A stretch of 64,000 bases of DNA from Pseudomonas tensinigenes (GCF_014268445.2 NZ_CP077089.1:293501-357500), one strand, 5' to 3'. Counted from the stretch's first letter, positions 45,667-55,975 are shown. Numbers and translations: made by a program. Notes: generated by a model from the sequence alone, not told the origin.

Positions 45667-46086
45667 ATGCGCAGGTTGACGTTGTTGCTGGTAGGAAGTG
45701 TGCTTGCCGGCTGTCAGAGCCCGCTGCCAGCGGTCGATCCGCAAATGGCCTGGGTCGACTTTTCGATGCCGACACCCGGTGGCAAGGTGCTGATGGCTGA
45801 ACGCCTGGATAATCAGCGTCTGCGCGACGGGCGTTTTTTCCAGGTCACCCCGGGCAGCCATGAACTGACGGTGCGCTTCGATTTCGAGATTTTCGGCGGC
45901 GGTCAGGGAATGGATTCCGATCCGCAGGAGCGCCTGTGCTACATGACCGTGCCTTATGACCACTTCGAAGCCGGGCAACGTTACCGGCTCGAAGCACGGT
46001 CGCTGGCCTTCACGCCAAGCGCCCGATTGATCAATCGTCAGGGGCAGATCGTTGCCGAAGAACGGCAGATCAACTGCGTGCCTTAA
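45667..46086 (+). CDS. small lipoprotein, second of a paralogous pair
   Basis: A 139-residue protein with lipobox LAGC. It shares with the previous protein PGSHEL-VRFDFEI, FEAGQRYRLEARSLAF-PSARLI and the closing Cys. ATG 45667 is preferred as it gives an immediate signal sequence; the open frame from 45505 overlaps the previous gene. The 40-base gap fits a two-gene operon. Probably outer-membrane-attached, function unknown. Confidence 0.82.
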   Translation: MRRLTLLLVGSVLAGCQSPLPAVDPQMAWVDFSMPTPGGKVLMAERLDNQRLRDGRFFQVTPGSHELTVRFDFEIFGGGQGMDSDPQERLCYMTVPYDHFEAGQRYRLEARSLAFTPSARLINRQGQIVAEERQINCVP

Positions 46087-46092
46087 GCGTTA

Positions 46093-46332
46093 TCAGGAGT
46101 CGTTCTTCTGATAGATGATCGCTTTGGTGCCGTTCTCACACCAACCCACCACCATGGCGATGTCGTGTTTGGCCGCCTCTTCCTTGCTGACGATTTCCAG
46201 CGTGTACGAGGGCACGGCATTGGCCTGGATCTTGATTTCGATTTCTTTTCTCAGTTCTTCGCAGTCTTTCGGTGCTGCAACTACCGAGGTGGCCAGTGCA
46301 CTGCAAAGGATCGCCAAGCCAATACGTTTCAT
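46093..46332 (-). CDS. DUF1161 exported small protein
   Basis: A 79-residue protein with a signal peptide (1-19, ending VAA|P). Two cysteines (DCEEL and GWCENG) probably form a disulfide. The pattern CEELRKEIEIKIQANAV-SYTLEIV matches DUF1161 and the paralogue at 48503-48727. It is convergent with the lipoprotein pair, with 6 bases between stops. Periplasmic, function unknown. Confidence 0.85.
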   Translation of the reverse strand: MKRIGLAILCSALATSVVAAPKDCEELRKEIEIKIQANAVPSYTLEIVSKEEAAKHDIAMVVGWCENGTKAIIYQKNDS

Positions 46333-46474
46333 GAGTGAAGCTCCCTGAGGCAGCGCGCACGGGTGTGCGCTGAAGCTGCTGTCGTGTATTCGATCATATT
46401 TTGACAGCGAGGGTTCTGCCTTCGCTCACAAGTTGTGCTGAAGGTTTCAAACCTTGTGTTGATTTTAAAATCAC

Positions 46475-46551
46475 CTTCGCGAGCCTGCTCGCTCCCACAT
46501 TGGAACTGTGTGCCACACGAATCCCTGTGGGAGCGAGCCTGCTCGCGAAGG
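46475..46551. repeat. REP pair with a variant left copy
   Basis: Inverted copies of the GGGAGCGAGCCTGCTCGC element lie about 30 bases apart. The left copy reads GCGAGCCTGCTCGC where the others read GCGAGCAGGCTCGC, so its centre has been inverted. It lies between the DUF1161 and osmC genes. Confidence 0.88.
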
Positions 46552-46573
46552 CGCCAGATCAGTCAGCGCCGAA

Positions 46574-47005
46574 TCAACTGACCAGCGAAGCCTCGAGGGT
46601 GATCTTCGCATTCAGTACCTTGGACACCGGGCACCCTTCCTTGGCCTTGTTGCTCAGCTCTTCGAACTGCGCCTGCGTCGCCCCCGGGATTTTCGCCTTG
46701 AGGATCAGCTTCACCGCGGTAATCGCGAACCCGCCATCGACCTGATCAAGGGTCACTTCCGCCTGAGTGTCGATGCTGTCAGCCTTGAGGCCCGCATCGC
46801 CCAAAATCATCGAAAACGCCATGGAAAAACAACCGGCATGCGCCGCGCCGATCAGTTCTTCCGGGTTGGTGCCCTTGCCACCCTCAAAGCGCGCCTTGAA
46901 ACCGTAAGGTGCTTCTCTGAGGACCCCGGTTTCGGTGGAGATCGAGCCAATGCCGGTTTTCAGATCGCCTGCCCAATGTGCGGATGCTTTCTTCACGATA
47001 GCCAT
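46574..47005 (-). CDS. osmC: OsmC-type hydroperoxide reductase
   Basis: A 143-residue OsmC/Ohr-family peroxidase starting MAIVKKASAHWAG. The first catalytic Cys is in AAHAGCFSMAFS and the second in EGCPVSKVL. It reduces organic hydroperoxides. GAGGAG lies 8 bases before ATG 47005, which sets the start; the open frame continues to 47089. In other Pseudomonas osmC is osmotically and growth-phase controlled. Confidence 0.92.
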   Translation of the reverse strand: MAIVKKASAHWAGDLKTGIGSISTETGVLREAPYGFKARFEGGKGTNPEELIGAAHAGCFSMAFSMILGDAGLKADSIDTQAEVTLDQVDGGFAITAVKLILKAKIPGATQAQFEELSNKAKEGCPVSKVLNAKITLEASLVS

Positions 47006-47192
47006 GTCTGCCTCCTCAAGATCTGACGCGGAAACGCCGCGCCGTCGTGGTTTTACTTGCAAGGCTTCTGAGGATAGACGCCGGAACAAAGTTCAGCCCG
47101 TCTGAATCGTTGACTTTTTTAGTAGGAAATTTCATCGCAGCTATTGAAACTCGGGTATATGCCCTCATTGCATAAAACACGCTTATGAATTC

Positions 47193-47223
47193 GGCAGGTT
47201 TTCGTTCGTATCAACAACCTGCC
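47193..47223. promoter_or_regulatory. inverted repeat upstream of the monooxygenase gene
   Basis: GGCAGGTT and its complement AACCTGCC are separated by 15 bases and end 23 bases before the start codon at 47247, upstream of CGGAGA. It could be an operator or a leader hairpin. Confidence 0.4.
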
Positions 47224-47246
47224 TCCCGACTCGGAGACGCAGGTTT

Positions 47247-48248
47247 ATGAAGCAACTGTCCGACGTAAAATTTTCCACCCTCGATCTGGTGCCGGTGCGC
47301 GAGAACGGTAGCCCGGCGCAGTCGCTGCGCAACTCACTGGATCTGGCACAGCATGTCGAGAAATTCGGCTACACGCGGTTCTGGGTGGCGGAACACCACA
47401 ACATGGACGGCATTGCCAGTTCCGCCACCTCGGTGCTGCTGGGTTATCTGGCGGGCGGGACGTCGACCATCCGCGTCGGCTCCGGCGGCGTGATGCTGCC
47501 CAACCATGCGCCGCTGGTGATCGCTGAGCAGTTCGGCACCCTGGAAAGCCTGTATCCGGGGCGGATCGATCTCGGTCTGGGCCGTGCACCTGGTTCCGAT
47601 CAGATGACAGCTCGGGCGCTGCGCCGTGAACGCTCCGGCAGCGCTGATGATTTCCCTGAAGATGTCGCCGAACTGGTGCGCTTCCTTGGCCCGCGCACGC
47701 CGGATCAGCGCGTGATCGCTATGCCGGGCACGGGCACCAATGTGCCGATCTGGTTGCTTGGTTCCAGCCTGTTCAGTGCGCAACTGGCTGGTGAGCGCGG
47801 TTTGCCTTACGCCTTCGCCTCGCACTTCGCCCCGCGTTTCATGCACGAGGCGATTCGCGTTTATCGCAATCACTTCAAACCCTCGGCGGTGCTCGACAAG
47901 CCGTACGTGATGCTCGGCGTGCCGCTGGTGGCCGCCGATACTGATGAGCAAGCCGATTACCTGGCGACTTCGGTGTACCAGCGCATTCTCGCGTTGATGC
48001 GTGGGCAGAGCCTGGTGCAGCGTCCGCCGGTGAAAACCATGGACGGCCTGTGGCTACCGCATGAGCGTGAAGCGGTGGGTGATTTCCTTGGGCTCGCGAT
48101 GGTGGGTAGCCCGCAGAAGATTCGCGCCAAACTTGAAGTGCTGATTGAGCAGACCCAGGCGGATGAGCTCATTTTCACCAGTGATTTGTATGAACACGCT
48201 GATCGTGTGCATTCGTACGAGTTGTTGGCGCAGGTGATGAAGGGCTGA
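47247..48248 (+). CDS. luciferase-like flavin-dependent monooxygenase (LLM class)
   Basis: A 333-residue TIM-barrel protein of the bacterial luciferase-like family. Parts include the conserved [39 protein letters not shown] and [24 protein letters not shown] (key GLGRAPG). This closely matches the YhbW/MsnO8 subgroup, whose substrates are mostly unknown. It needs reduced flavin from a partner not seen nearby. It stands alone between osmC (divergent) and a MITE-like repeat. Confidence 0.9.
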   Translation: MKQLSDVKFSTLDLVPVRENGSPAQSLRNSLDLAQHVEKFGYTRFWVAEHHNMDGIASSATSVLLGYLAGGTSTIRVGSGGVMLPNHAPLVIAEQFGTLESLYPGRIDLGLGRAPGSDQMTARALRRERSGSADDFPEDVAELVRFLGPRTPDQRVIAMPGTGTNVPIWLLGSSLFSAQLAGERGLPYAFASHFAPRFMHEAIRVYRNHFKPSAVLDKPYVMLGVPLVAADTDEQADYLATSVYQRILALMRGQSLVQRPPVKTMDGLWLPHEREAVGDFLGLAMVGSPQKIRAKLEVLIEQTQADELIFTSDLYEHADRVHSYELLAQVMKG

Positions 48249-48262
48249 AAGGCCAAAAAACA

Positions 48263-48422
48263 CCCTCACCCTAGCCCTTTCCCGGAGGGAGAGGAGACTG
48301 ACCGAGGTGTTCTTGCGCCCAACATCGACCTGAAAACTCCAGTCGTACTCAGGTTCTGAACAACTCCCGATCTGCTCCCTTTCCCCCTCGCCCCTCTGGG
48401 GGAGAGGGCTGGGGTGAGGGGG
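48263..48422. repeat. MITE-like element with CCCTCACCC ends, copy 2
   Basis: The left end CCCTCACCCTAGCCCTTTCC and right end GGGCTGGGGTGAGGGGG are inverted copies. Inner GACCGAGGTGT and CATCGACCTGAAA match the copy at 18958-19193, but this one is about 75 bases shorter. No coding potential. Confidence 0.75.
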
Positions 48423-48457
48423 ATCAATCTCAAACACACCACAAAACTTTCAGACAC

Positions 48458-48487
48458 AAAAAAGCCGACGCCTTCACGTCGGCTTTT
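48458..48487. terminator. bidirectional terminator after DUF1161 gene
   Basis: The stem AAAAGCCGACG/CGTCGGCTTTT with a CCTTCA loop has A6 on one side and T4 on the other. It serves the minus-strand DUF1161 gene ending at 48503. Confidence 0.82.
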
Positions 48488-48502
48488 GCATTTCAGTCAC
48501 GA

Positions 48503-48727
48503 TCAACCGCGCTTGTAGACGATTTCCTTGGAGCCAGCTTCGCAGGTGCCAACGACGTCGCCACCAGCGGCTGCGCCCTTCTCGACGATCTCCAGCGAAT
48601 ACCCGGAAACGCCCTTGGCATCCAGCTTCGCCGCAATTTCGGCCTTCAGATCTTCACAAGGCTTGCCGGCAGCAAACGCACCACCCGCAAGGCTCAACAA
48701 ACCTACTGCCAACATGAACTTCTTCAT
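48503..48727 (-). CDS. DUF1161 exported small protein, second copy
   Basis: A 74-residue protein with a signal peptide (1-20, ending AFAAG). CEDLKAEIAAKLDAKGVSGYSLEIV and GTCEAGSKEIVYKRG match the protein at 46093-46332, about half the residues being identical by eye. ATG 48727 is preferred over 48736 by its ribosome site. Periplasmic, function unknown. Confidence 0.85.
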   Translation of the reverse strand: MKKFMLAVGLLSLAGGAFAAGKPCEDLKAEIAAKLDAKGVSGYSLEIVEKGAAAGGDVVGTCEAGSKEIVYKRG

Positions 48728-48854
48728 CGGTCGCACTCCCTGGTCGGATTAAAAGAGGCGGGCATCGAGCGTTCACTCGACGCACTCACCCTGTAGCGCT
48801 TTGCCATTCCTATGGCACTCGGCCAGCGCGCAAGTTCAGAAGACTAGACCAAAC

Positions 48855-49070
48855 TCAGCTGCTGGCAATTTTGAAGCCCACTTTCAATGTCACCTGAAAG
48901 TGCGCTGCCTTGCCGTCCTTGATGTGACCACGGGTTTCGGTCACTTCAAACCATTCCAGGTTGCGAATGGTCTTGTTTGCTTCAGCAATTGCGTTGTTGA
49001 TGGCGTCTTCGATGCTGCTGGTCGACGAACCGACCAGCTCGACTTTCTTGTACGTGTGATGGTCACTCAT
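48855..49070 (-). CDS. dodecin (flavin/CoA-binding dodecamer)
   Basis: A 71-residue protein starting [19 protein letters not shown], with the dodecin pattern [16 protein letters not shown] and [13 protein letters not shown]. Dodecins form hollow 12-mers that store flavins or CoA. AAGGAG lies 7 bases before the ATG at 49070; the longer open frame to 49202 overlaps the promoter region. Monocistronic, divergent from the YqjD-like gene. Confidence 0.93.
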   Translation of the reverse strand: MSDHHTYKKVELVGSSTSSIEDAINNAIAEANKTIRNLEWFEVTETRGHIKDGKAAHFQVTLKVGFKIASS

Positions 49071-49227
49071 AACGATCTCCTTGGCGTGTGGAATTGAGAC
49101 TAGCAGTGAATCTGCACTGTTGATTTCGGCGGCTTTGCGCGGGCGAAGTTCAGATTTTCTGCACTTTCTCAAACCGCTGAAGTCCCAACCAACACACGCC
49201 ACTCATCACCAATGCAGGAGAGCCACC

Positions 49228-49554
49228 ATGGCCAACACCTCTTTACGTAAAGCCTCGTTGCAAAGCATGGAAGCCGAGATCGAGAGTCTGCTCAAGTCGT
49301 TGGAAAGCCTGAAGGACGACGCTTCGGACGAGTCGCGCAAGACCCTCAAGGCGCTGAAAAGCAATGCCGAAAGCGCGCTGAAACATTCGCGTCACTTGCT
49401 CAGCGATGCCTATGAAGAAGTCAAAGTGAAAACCCGCGAAACCGGGATCGCCACCCGTGATTACGCCCAGGAGCATCCGTGGACGACGGCCGGTGTGGCG
49501 GTCGGTGCGATCGGTCTGCTCGCGGCTTACTTGCTGTTCAAGCGCGGCGAGTGA
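49228..49554 (+). CDS. YqjD/ElaB-like inner-membrane protein (DUF883)
   Basis: A 108-residue protein: a long charged amphipathic helix or coiled coil (about 8-75) followed by a C-terminal membrane segment ([15 protein letters not shown]) ending KRGE. DUF883 proteins are tail-anchored; E. coli relatives bind stationary-phase ribosomes. ATG 49228 has CAGGAG 8 bases upstream. Its last 28 bases overlap the convergent trpI gene. Confidence 0.9.
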   Translation: MANTSLRKASLQSMEAEIESLLKSLESLKDDASDESRKTLKALKSNAESALKHSRHLLSDAYEEVKVKTRETGIATRDYAQEHPWTTAGVAVGAIGLLAAYLLFKRGE

Positions 49555-50444
49555 TCGCTCTGGCGCAGCTCGTTCTTGAGCCATTGCGCCAGTTGCCGGG
49601 CGCGCCCGTCTGCGGCGCGTTTGGGTAGCCACAACGCCAGTTGCGCCGGGGTTTCACAGAAACCCCATGGCGCAACCAGGCGACCGGCCTTCAAGTCTTC
49701 CGTCACCAGCGGCTCCGGCGCGATGGCCACGCCCAGACCTGCGACGGCTGCTTCCAGCAAATAATACAAATGCTCGAAACCTTGTCCCAATTTCAACGCT
49801 TTTGCGTCGAGTGCGTTTTGCTGCGCCCAGCTTGGCCAGGCTTGTGGACGGGAAGTAGTGTGCAGCAGCGGTTCATCAAGCAATGCTGAGGCTGGCGCGC
49901 TTTGCAGGCGTTGGTAACCGTTGAACAATGGGCTCATGACCGGGCCGATGCGTTCTGCGGCCAGTTCATAGACCTGCATGTCCGCAGGCCATGGTGGCTC
50001 GGCGAAGAGCAGCAAGGCATCCAGTCCCGGACGTCGTGGATCGAGATCGCCTTCACCCGCCGACAGGTGCAGCCGCAAATCCGGCAGATCGGCATTCAAT
50101 CGCCCCAAACGCGGAATAAACCAGCGCGCCAGCAGGCTTCCAGAGCAGCCGAGTACAAACGGCGCATCCGCCGTGCTTTGCGTCAATTCAGCGCAAACAC
50201 TGCGCAAGCGATCAAACGCCTCGCCACTGGCATCACGCAAACGCATGCCGGCATCTGTGAGTTTCAAGCCGCGACCGTCCTTGGCGAACAGACTGACGCC
50301 GAGGTGTTCTTCAAGCACCTTGAGCTGACGACTGACCGCACCATGGGTGACGTGTAGCTGTTCGGCGGCTTGGCTGACACTGTTCAGCCGGGCGGTGGCT
50401 TCGAACGCGCGCAATGCGTTCAGCGGAGGAAGGTCGTGGCTCAT
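49527..50444 (-). CDS. trpI: LysR-type activator of trpBA, TrpI
   Basis: A 305-residue LysR regulator. The N-terminal winged helix begins [20 protein letters not shown] and has [20 protein letters not shown]. The C-terminal effector domain is normal length. It is divergent from trpBA, and TrpI of P. aeruginosa and P. putida activates trpBA with indoleglycerol phosphate. A matching operator lies in the 114-base spacer. The 3' end overlaps the YqjD-like gene by 28 bases. Confidence 0.94.
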   Translation of the reverse strand: MSHDLPPLNALRAFEATARLNSVSQAAEQLHVTHGAVSRQLKVLEEHLGVSLFAKDGRGLKLTDAGMRLRDASGEAFDRLRSVCAELTQSTADAPFVLGCSGSLLARWFIPRLGRLNADLPDLRLHLSAGEGDLDPRRPGLDALLLFAEPPWPADMQVYELAAERIGPVMSPLFNGYQRLQSAPASALLDEPLLHTTSRPQAWPSWAQQNALDAKALKLGQGFEHLYYLLEAAVAGLGVAIAPEPLVTEDLKAGRLVAPWGFCETPAQLALWLPKRAADGRARQLAQWLKNELRQSDHSPRLNSK

Positions 50445-50450
50445 GGTATC

Positions 50451-50467
50451 TGTGAGTTTTCCTGACA
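50451..50467. promoter_or_regulatory. TrpI operator (site I type)
   Basis: TGTGAG-N5-CTGACA begins 7 bases before the trpI start codon on the divergent strand and about 90 bases upstream of trpB. This is the form recalled for TrpI site I in P. aeruginosa. It would both activate trpBA and repress trpI. Confidence 0.72.
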
Positions 50468-50513
50468 GGTTGTGGCGATCTTATCGGTTTTCAGTCTGGA
50501 AGGTCAGGGGTAG

Positions 50514-51790
<1,277 letters not shown>

Positions 51791-51791
<1 letters not shown>

Positions 51792-52603
51792 TGAGCCGCC
51801 TGCAAACACGTTTTGCCGACCTCAAAGAACAGAACCGCGCGGCGCTGGTGACCTTCGTCACCGCCGGTGATCCGGACTACGACACCTCGCTGGCGATCCT
51901 CAAAGGTTTGCCGGGTGCCGGCGCCGACGTGATTGAACTGGGCATGCCGTTCACCGACCCGATGGCCGACGGCCCGGCGATTCAACTGGCGAACATCCGT
52001 GCGCTGGGCGCCAAACAGAATCTGCTGAAAACCCTGCAAATGGTTCGTGAATTCCGCGAAGGCAACAGTGATACGCCGCTGGTGCTGATGGGCTACTTCA
52101 ACCCGATCCACATGTATGGCGTTGAGCGCTTCATCGCCGATGCGAAAGAGGCCGGCGTCGATGGCTTGATCGTGGTCGACATGCCACCTGAGCACAACGC
52201 CGAGCTGTGCGACCCGGCGCAGGCTGCGGGTCTGGATTTTATCCGCCTGACCACGCCGACCACCGACGATGCGCGTCTGCCGAAAGTGCTTAACGGCAGC
52301 TCCGGTTTCGTTTACTACGTGTCGGTGGCCGGTGTGACCGGTGCCGGTGCAGCAACCCTGGAGCACGTCGAAGAGGCGGTGACCCGTTTGCGTCGTCATA
52401 CCGATCTGCCGATCAGCATCGGTTTTGGCATCCGCACTCCGGAGCAAGCGGCGTCCATCGCGCGTCTGGCTGACGGTGTTGTGGTGGGCTCGGCGTTGAT
52501 CGATCACATCGCCAATGCAACCACGCCTGCTCAAGCCGTCGACGGCGTGTTGGGCCTGTGCTCGGCACTGTCGGAAGGCGTGCGTAAGGCCCGTGTCAGC
52601 TGA
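51791..52603 (+). CDS. trpA: tryptophan synthase alpha chain
   Basis: A 270-residue TIM barrel with the catalytic Glu/Asp in [16 protein letters not shown] and loop [13 protein letters not shown]. It splits indoleglycerol phosphate to indole, which passes to TrpB. The start overlaps the trpB stop (TGATG), so the pair is translationally coupled. A strong terminator follows at 52666. Confidence 0.97.
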
Positions 52604-52665
52604 AGGTAAAGTTCCTGATACAGAGGAATTAGCACCTCAAAGCACAGACTAATTCAGCAAGACCG

Positions 52666-52698
52666 AGGGCTTCAGAACATCGTTCTGAAGCCCTTTTT
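52666..52698 (+). terminator. Rho-independent terminator of trpBA
   Basis: Perfect 12-base stem GGGCTTCAGAAC/GTTCTGAAGCCC with an ATC loop and a T5 tail. Confidence 0.93.
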
Positions 52699-52725
52699 GC
52701 TGTTTGTGCTGTGAGGAAAGATTCG

Positions 52726-53181
52726 ATGAAAATGCCGAAACGTCTGATGGCCGGACTGGGCGTGCTGATGATCAGCGCGACGCCGCTGCTGGCCAGCGCT
52801 GATCAGCGCGACGATCACGACCACGGCGGCCCGCAGCAGGGCCATTACGATAACCGTGGCGACAATCACGGTGATGATCACCGTGGTCCGCAGAGCGATC
52901 ACCGTGGCGGCCCGCCGCCCCGTGACTTCGGACCGGTGCGCCAGACCATTCGCGACAATCATGGCTACTTCGTGCGCGGTGCACCGCCGCCTCCGGGGAT
53001 TCATCTGGAGCGTGGCCGGCCGTTGCCGCATGGGTATTACGGTGAACGTCTGGACGGTCGCGCGTTGGGTCGTTTGCCGGTGTATCCGGGTTATGAATGG
53101 CGTCGGGCGGGGGGCGATATCGTGCTGATCGCGGTGGGCACCGGGATCGTCTACGAAATTCTCGATGGCGTTTTGTATTGA
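52726..53181 (+). CDS. RcnB-family periplasmic protein
   Basis: A 151-residue protein with a signal peptide (1-24). Residues about 26-70 are rich in His, Asp, Gly and Arg (DDHDHGGPQQGHYDNRGDNH), which may bind metal. The C-terminal domain GRLPVYPGYEWRRAGGDIVLIAVGTGIVYEI matches the RcnB/DUF1471-like family linked to nickel and cobalt homeostasis. No rcnA or rcnR lies nearby, so the role is uncertain. ATG 52726 has GAGGAAAG upstream. A bidirectional terminator follows. Confidence 0.82.
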   Translation: MKMPKRLMAGLGVLMISATPLLASADQRDDHDHGGPQQGHYDNRGDNHGDDHRGPQSDHRGGPPPRDFGPVRQTIRDNHGYFVRGAPPPPGIHLERGRPLPHGYYGERLDGRALGRLPVYPGYEWRRAGGDIVLIAVGTGIVYEILDGVLY

Positions 53182-53193
53182 TCCGCAGGCAAT

Positions 53194-53229
53194 AAAAAAG
53201 ACCGCAGCCAATGGCTGCGGTCTTTTTTT
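53194..53229. terminator. bidirectional terminator between convergent genes
   Basis: Stem GACCGCAGCC/GGCTGCGGTC with an AAT loop is flanked by A6 and T7. It ends both the RcnB-like gene and, from the other side, the Lnb gene whose stop touches it. Confidence 0.9.
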
Positions 53230-55190
53230 CAGGGCAGTTCCAGTCCGCCCGAGGCTTTGTGCAATTTGCGCAAATGCGCGCCGATCTGCTTCACATTCTC
53301 CTCGCTGGCGGCAATCTCGGCAGCGCGTTTGGGCTCCAGCAACTTGCGCACTTCTGCGTCCAGATCACCAGACAGTGCCAGCAGCTTCTTCTGCCGCTGG
53401 CTGCTCTCCGCTTCGAGTCGACTGAACTCGGTCGGCTGCGGCAATCCGTAACCCTTGGAATCGAGCAATTCTGCCGGACGGCTAAGGAACCCGCTGTTGG
53501 CGAGAATTTCCTGCAAGGTCGCGTTGGCCTTGTCCATGCCGCCGTTTTCCAGCTCGCGCGCACCGAGGTAACGCTGCTTGACCTCGTCTTGTGCCAGCAG
53601 CAATTGGCGGCGATAACTCGCCTGCTCCAGCAACAACAACGCGGCGCTGGTGCGCAGATCCGCACGCTCGAACCACTCACGGCGCTCTTCGGCTGTCAGT
53701 GAAAGCCATGCCTCAACGGTGTTCTGCTTGATCGGCAATTGCTTCTTCAGCACATCGAACATCGCCTGATAGCGATCGCGGAACGAGTCGAAGCGGTAAC
53801 CCAGGCGCAACGCTTCTTTCGGATCATCCAGCACACTGGTGTCCGCCAGACCACGGCCCTTCATCACTTCCAGCAAACCGTTGGGCATGATGCTGTCCAG
53901 ACCCACGAACTGGTTGTTGTTACTGCCGCTGCGCAACAGTTTCAAACCTTCCACTGCACAGTTGTTGGAGAGGAAGAAGTAGTTGCCGTCATAGCTCCAG
54001 TGCATCTCGGCCGCATGCTCGACGACGCCTTCGATCTCGTCGCGTGACAGGTTCAGCGGCACCGAGGCGAGGCTGCGCAGTTCGGTCTTGGTGTATTCGT
54101 CGATGACCTGCGCAAGCGGCAGCACGAACAGCCGCGACGGGTATTTGCCGACCAGTCCGTCCCAGCTCGACAGCTGCACGTCACCGACAAAGGCGCGGTA
54201 GGACAACACCAGATGCTGGTCCAGATCGAGTCGGCAATCCGGCCCACGCGGGCGGCCCGGCGCGCAAATCACCAGACGCAACATGCTGTGGCCCCAGCGG
54301 CTGACCCAGTTCTGATTGGCCTCGGCCAGCAGATAGTCGACGGCATAGACTCGTTCCGGATCGACTTGCCCCAAGGGTTGCTTGGCGAAGTCGTTGCCGG
54401 CATTGAGGAAGGAGAAGGTTTTGCTGCAGGCGTCCTTGGCCGGAGGAGCCCAGCCGAAGTGCTCCTGGTAATAGCGATACAGCGCCGGGCGACGGCAGGC
54501 ATAGCTCGGGTCGAGGAGGAAATACTCCATGTTGACCGCGACGAACTCCTTGGGGCTGGAGATTTCGTACAGGTCCGGGCTGCGTGCGATTTGCCGGTTG
54601 TGTTGTTCGCGCTCACCCCGACGACCGACGTATTGCTGCCAACCGGCGAGGTCGAGCAGGCGCGGATCATCGCTGAGGGTGAAGCGCCGGCCGTTCTGGC
54701 CACGGCATTCATCGGGGATGCCGATCAGCCCGGCGCTGTTGAAGCGTCGAGTGCAACGCTGGATCAGCGTGCGCTCGGCACTCGGCCACAGGCGCGCGCG
54801 ATCATAAATGTGGGTGATTTCATGCAGCACCGTGGCGAGCAGTTCCTGACGCACAGTGCCGTGGGGGCGATTGGTTTTTTCTTTGGCCGCACTGCCGTCA
54901 GTCAGGCTGGTGAGCAGTTTGCGATTCAGGTCGAGTTCGGCGACCAGCGTGGCTTGGCCATAGGCGTTGCTCGGCATGTCGTCGGTCCAGCCGACATCGA
55001 TGCGCCGATCCAGCCGCTCGATAAAGCTCGGCGGCAGCTTTTGCATCGCCTCATCGATCAGCGCCTGGCTGGCCTGTTGTTGGGCGGGGCTCAGACCGTC
55101 GGTCTTGAGCCGCAATTGCAGGCCGGCGTGGGCGCTGTTGCCAAGCAGCAACAACGCCCCGGCCAGTAGCCAGGTGCCGAGTGACTTCAC
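53229..55190 (-). CDS. Lnb-domain periplasmic enzyme (DUF4105 type)
   Basis: A 653-residue protein starting with GTG, with a signal peptide (1-22). The N-terminal third has a zinc-peptidase-like segment ATVLHEITHIYDRARL (HExxH). The middle has the Lnb/DUF4105 core with a conserved His (NWVSRWGHSMLRLV) and a conserved Cys (FFLSNNCAVEGLKLL), the pair expected for its papain-like fold. Lnb members acylate lipoproteins in some bacteria, but the wider family is of unknown activity. The start overlaps the stop of the DUF2388 gene by 4 bases (GTGA). Confidence 0.83.
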   Translation of the reverse strand: MKSLGTWLLAGALLLLGNSAHAGLQLRLKTDGLSPAQQQASQALIDEAMQKLPPSFIERLDRRIDVGWTDDMPSNAYGQATLVAELDLNRKLLTSLTDGSAAKEKTNRPHGTVRQELLATVLHEITHIYDRARLWPSAERTLIQRCTRRFNSAGLIGIPDECRGQNGRRFTLSDDPRLLDLAGWQQYVGRRGEREQHNRQIARSPDLYEISSPKEFVAVNMEYFLLDPSYACRRPALYRYYQEHFGWAPPAKDACSKTFSFLNAGNDFAKQPLGQVDPERVYAVDYLLAEANQNWVSRWGHSMLRLVICAPGRPRGPDCRLDLDQHLVLSYRAFVGDVQLSSWDGLVGKYPSRLFVLPLAQVIDEYTKTELRSLASVPLNLSRDEIEGVVEHAAEMHWSYDGNYFFLSNNCAVEGLKLLRSGSNNNQFVGLDSIMPNGLLEVMKGRGLADTSVLDDPKEALRLGYRFDSFRDRYQAMFDVLKKQLPIKQNTVEAWLSLTAEERREWFERADLRTSAALLLLEQASYRRQLLLAQDEVKQRYLGARELENGGMDKANATLQEILANSGFLSRPAELLDSKGYGLPQPTEFSRLEAESSQRQKKLLALSGDLDAEVRKLLEPKRAAEIAASEENVKQIGAHLRKLHKASGGLELP

Positions 55191-55507
55191 AGTGCGAGGA
55201 TGGCTTCGGCGAGCACCTGATCACTGGCGTCACGCGCTTCCGGCACGCGAGTGCGCAAGGTATTGAACGCGGCTTCCAGCTGTGCGCCACGGATATCGCC
55301 ATTGGACGCTACGAAACTGGCAGCGTCGTCGTGGGCTTCGCGGATGATTTTCGAATCGCGAATCGACGTGGTGGTGTCGGAAGTGAAATCGATGGTGCGC
55401 TGGGAGGCACGAACGATGATGTTACTGGTGGCTACCAGGGTGTGCGCCTGGGCCACGTCGGCCAACAAAAACAGGCCAAGGGCGGCAGCAATCAGCGGGC
55501 TACGCAT
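55187..55507 (-). CDS. DUF2388 exported protein, copy 1
   Basis: A 106-residue protein with a signal peptide (1-21, ending AQA|H). The family pattern is AHDDAASFVASNGDIRGAQLEAAFNTLR and LAEAILAL at the end. Two similar genes lie upstream. It overlaps the Lnb gene by 4 bases, so the two are coupled. Function unknown. Confidence 0.82.
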   Translation of the reverse strand: MRSPLIAAALGLFLLADVAQAHTLVATSNIIVRASQRTIDFTSDTTTSIRDSKIIREAHDDAASFVASNGDIRGAQLEAAFNTLRTRVPEARDASDQVLAEAILAL

Positions 55508-55550
55508 GGAACGACTCCGAAGGGGCAAGGATAACGGGGATACGGGATAA

Positions 55551-55868
55551 CTATTGGACGAGAATTGCTTCTGCCAGTTCAAGGTCGCTGACATGAAGTT
55601 TCGGCCGGGTTTTGCGCAGGTAATGCAGCGCGGATTCCAGACGAGCACCTCGCCATTCACCGTCACTGGCAACAAATGCGGCCGCGTCATCATGGGCGGC
55701 GAGCAGCAGTTTACGGTCGAAAGGCGCGGAAGACACCATGCTGGTGGCGTAACCACTGACGACGGTGCCTTGGGTCGACGCGTTGAAAGCATCAAAGGCA
55801 TTGACCGGCGCCGTCCAGCAGGCGGTGAACAATAGGGAGGGGATCAGTAGATTTGGAAGAAAGCGCAT
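55551..55868 (-). CDS. DUF2388 exported protein, copy 2
   Basis: A 105-residue protein with a signal peptide (about 1-22). It shares AAHDDAAAFVASDGEWRGARLESAL and LAEAILVQ with its neighbours. ATG 55868 is chosen to give a signal sequence at once; the open frame reaches 55937 over a hairpin. It follows copy 3 by 107 bases and precedes copy 1 by 43 bases. Function unknown. Confidence 0.82.
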   Translation of the reverse strand: MRFLPNLLIPSLLFTACWTAPVNAFDAFNASTQGTVVSGYATSMVSSAPFDRKLLLAAHDDAAAFVASDGEWRGARLESALHYLRKTRPKLHVSDLELAEAILVQ

Positions 55869-55935
55869 CGGACTCGGTAATTTTTGGTGAGCCCAAAGGC
55901 TAGCGCAATGCCCGGGCCAGAGCCAGCGCCGAAAC

Positions 55936-55962
55936 ATCGGGACACGACGGGCGTGTCCCGAT
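55936..55962. terminator. hairpin between DUF2388 copies 3 and 2
   Basis: Perfect 11-base arms ATCGGGACACG and CGTGTCCCGAT have a 5-base loop, 14 bases after the copy 3 stop. It has no T tract and may act as a partial terminator or a stabilising element. Confidence 0.5.
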
Positions 55963-55975
55963 TTGCACCTGGCGC

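Noticed and set aside
9986..46551. REP pairs considered as CRISPR repeats
   Set aside because: Copies are scattered singly over 36 kb in inverted pairs with no regular spacers or cas genes.
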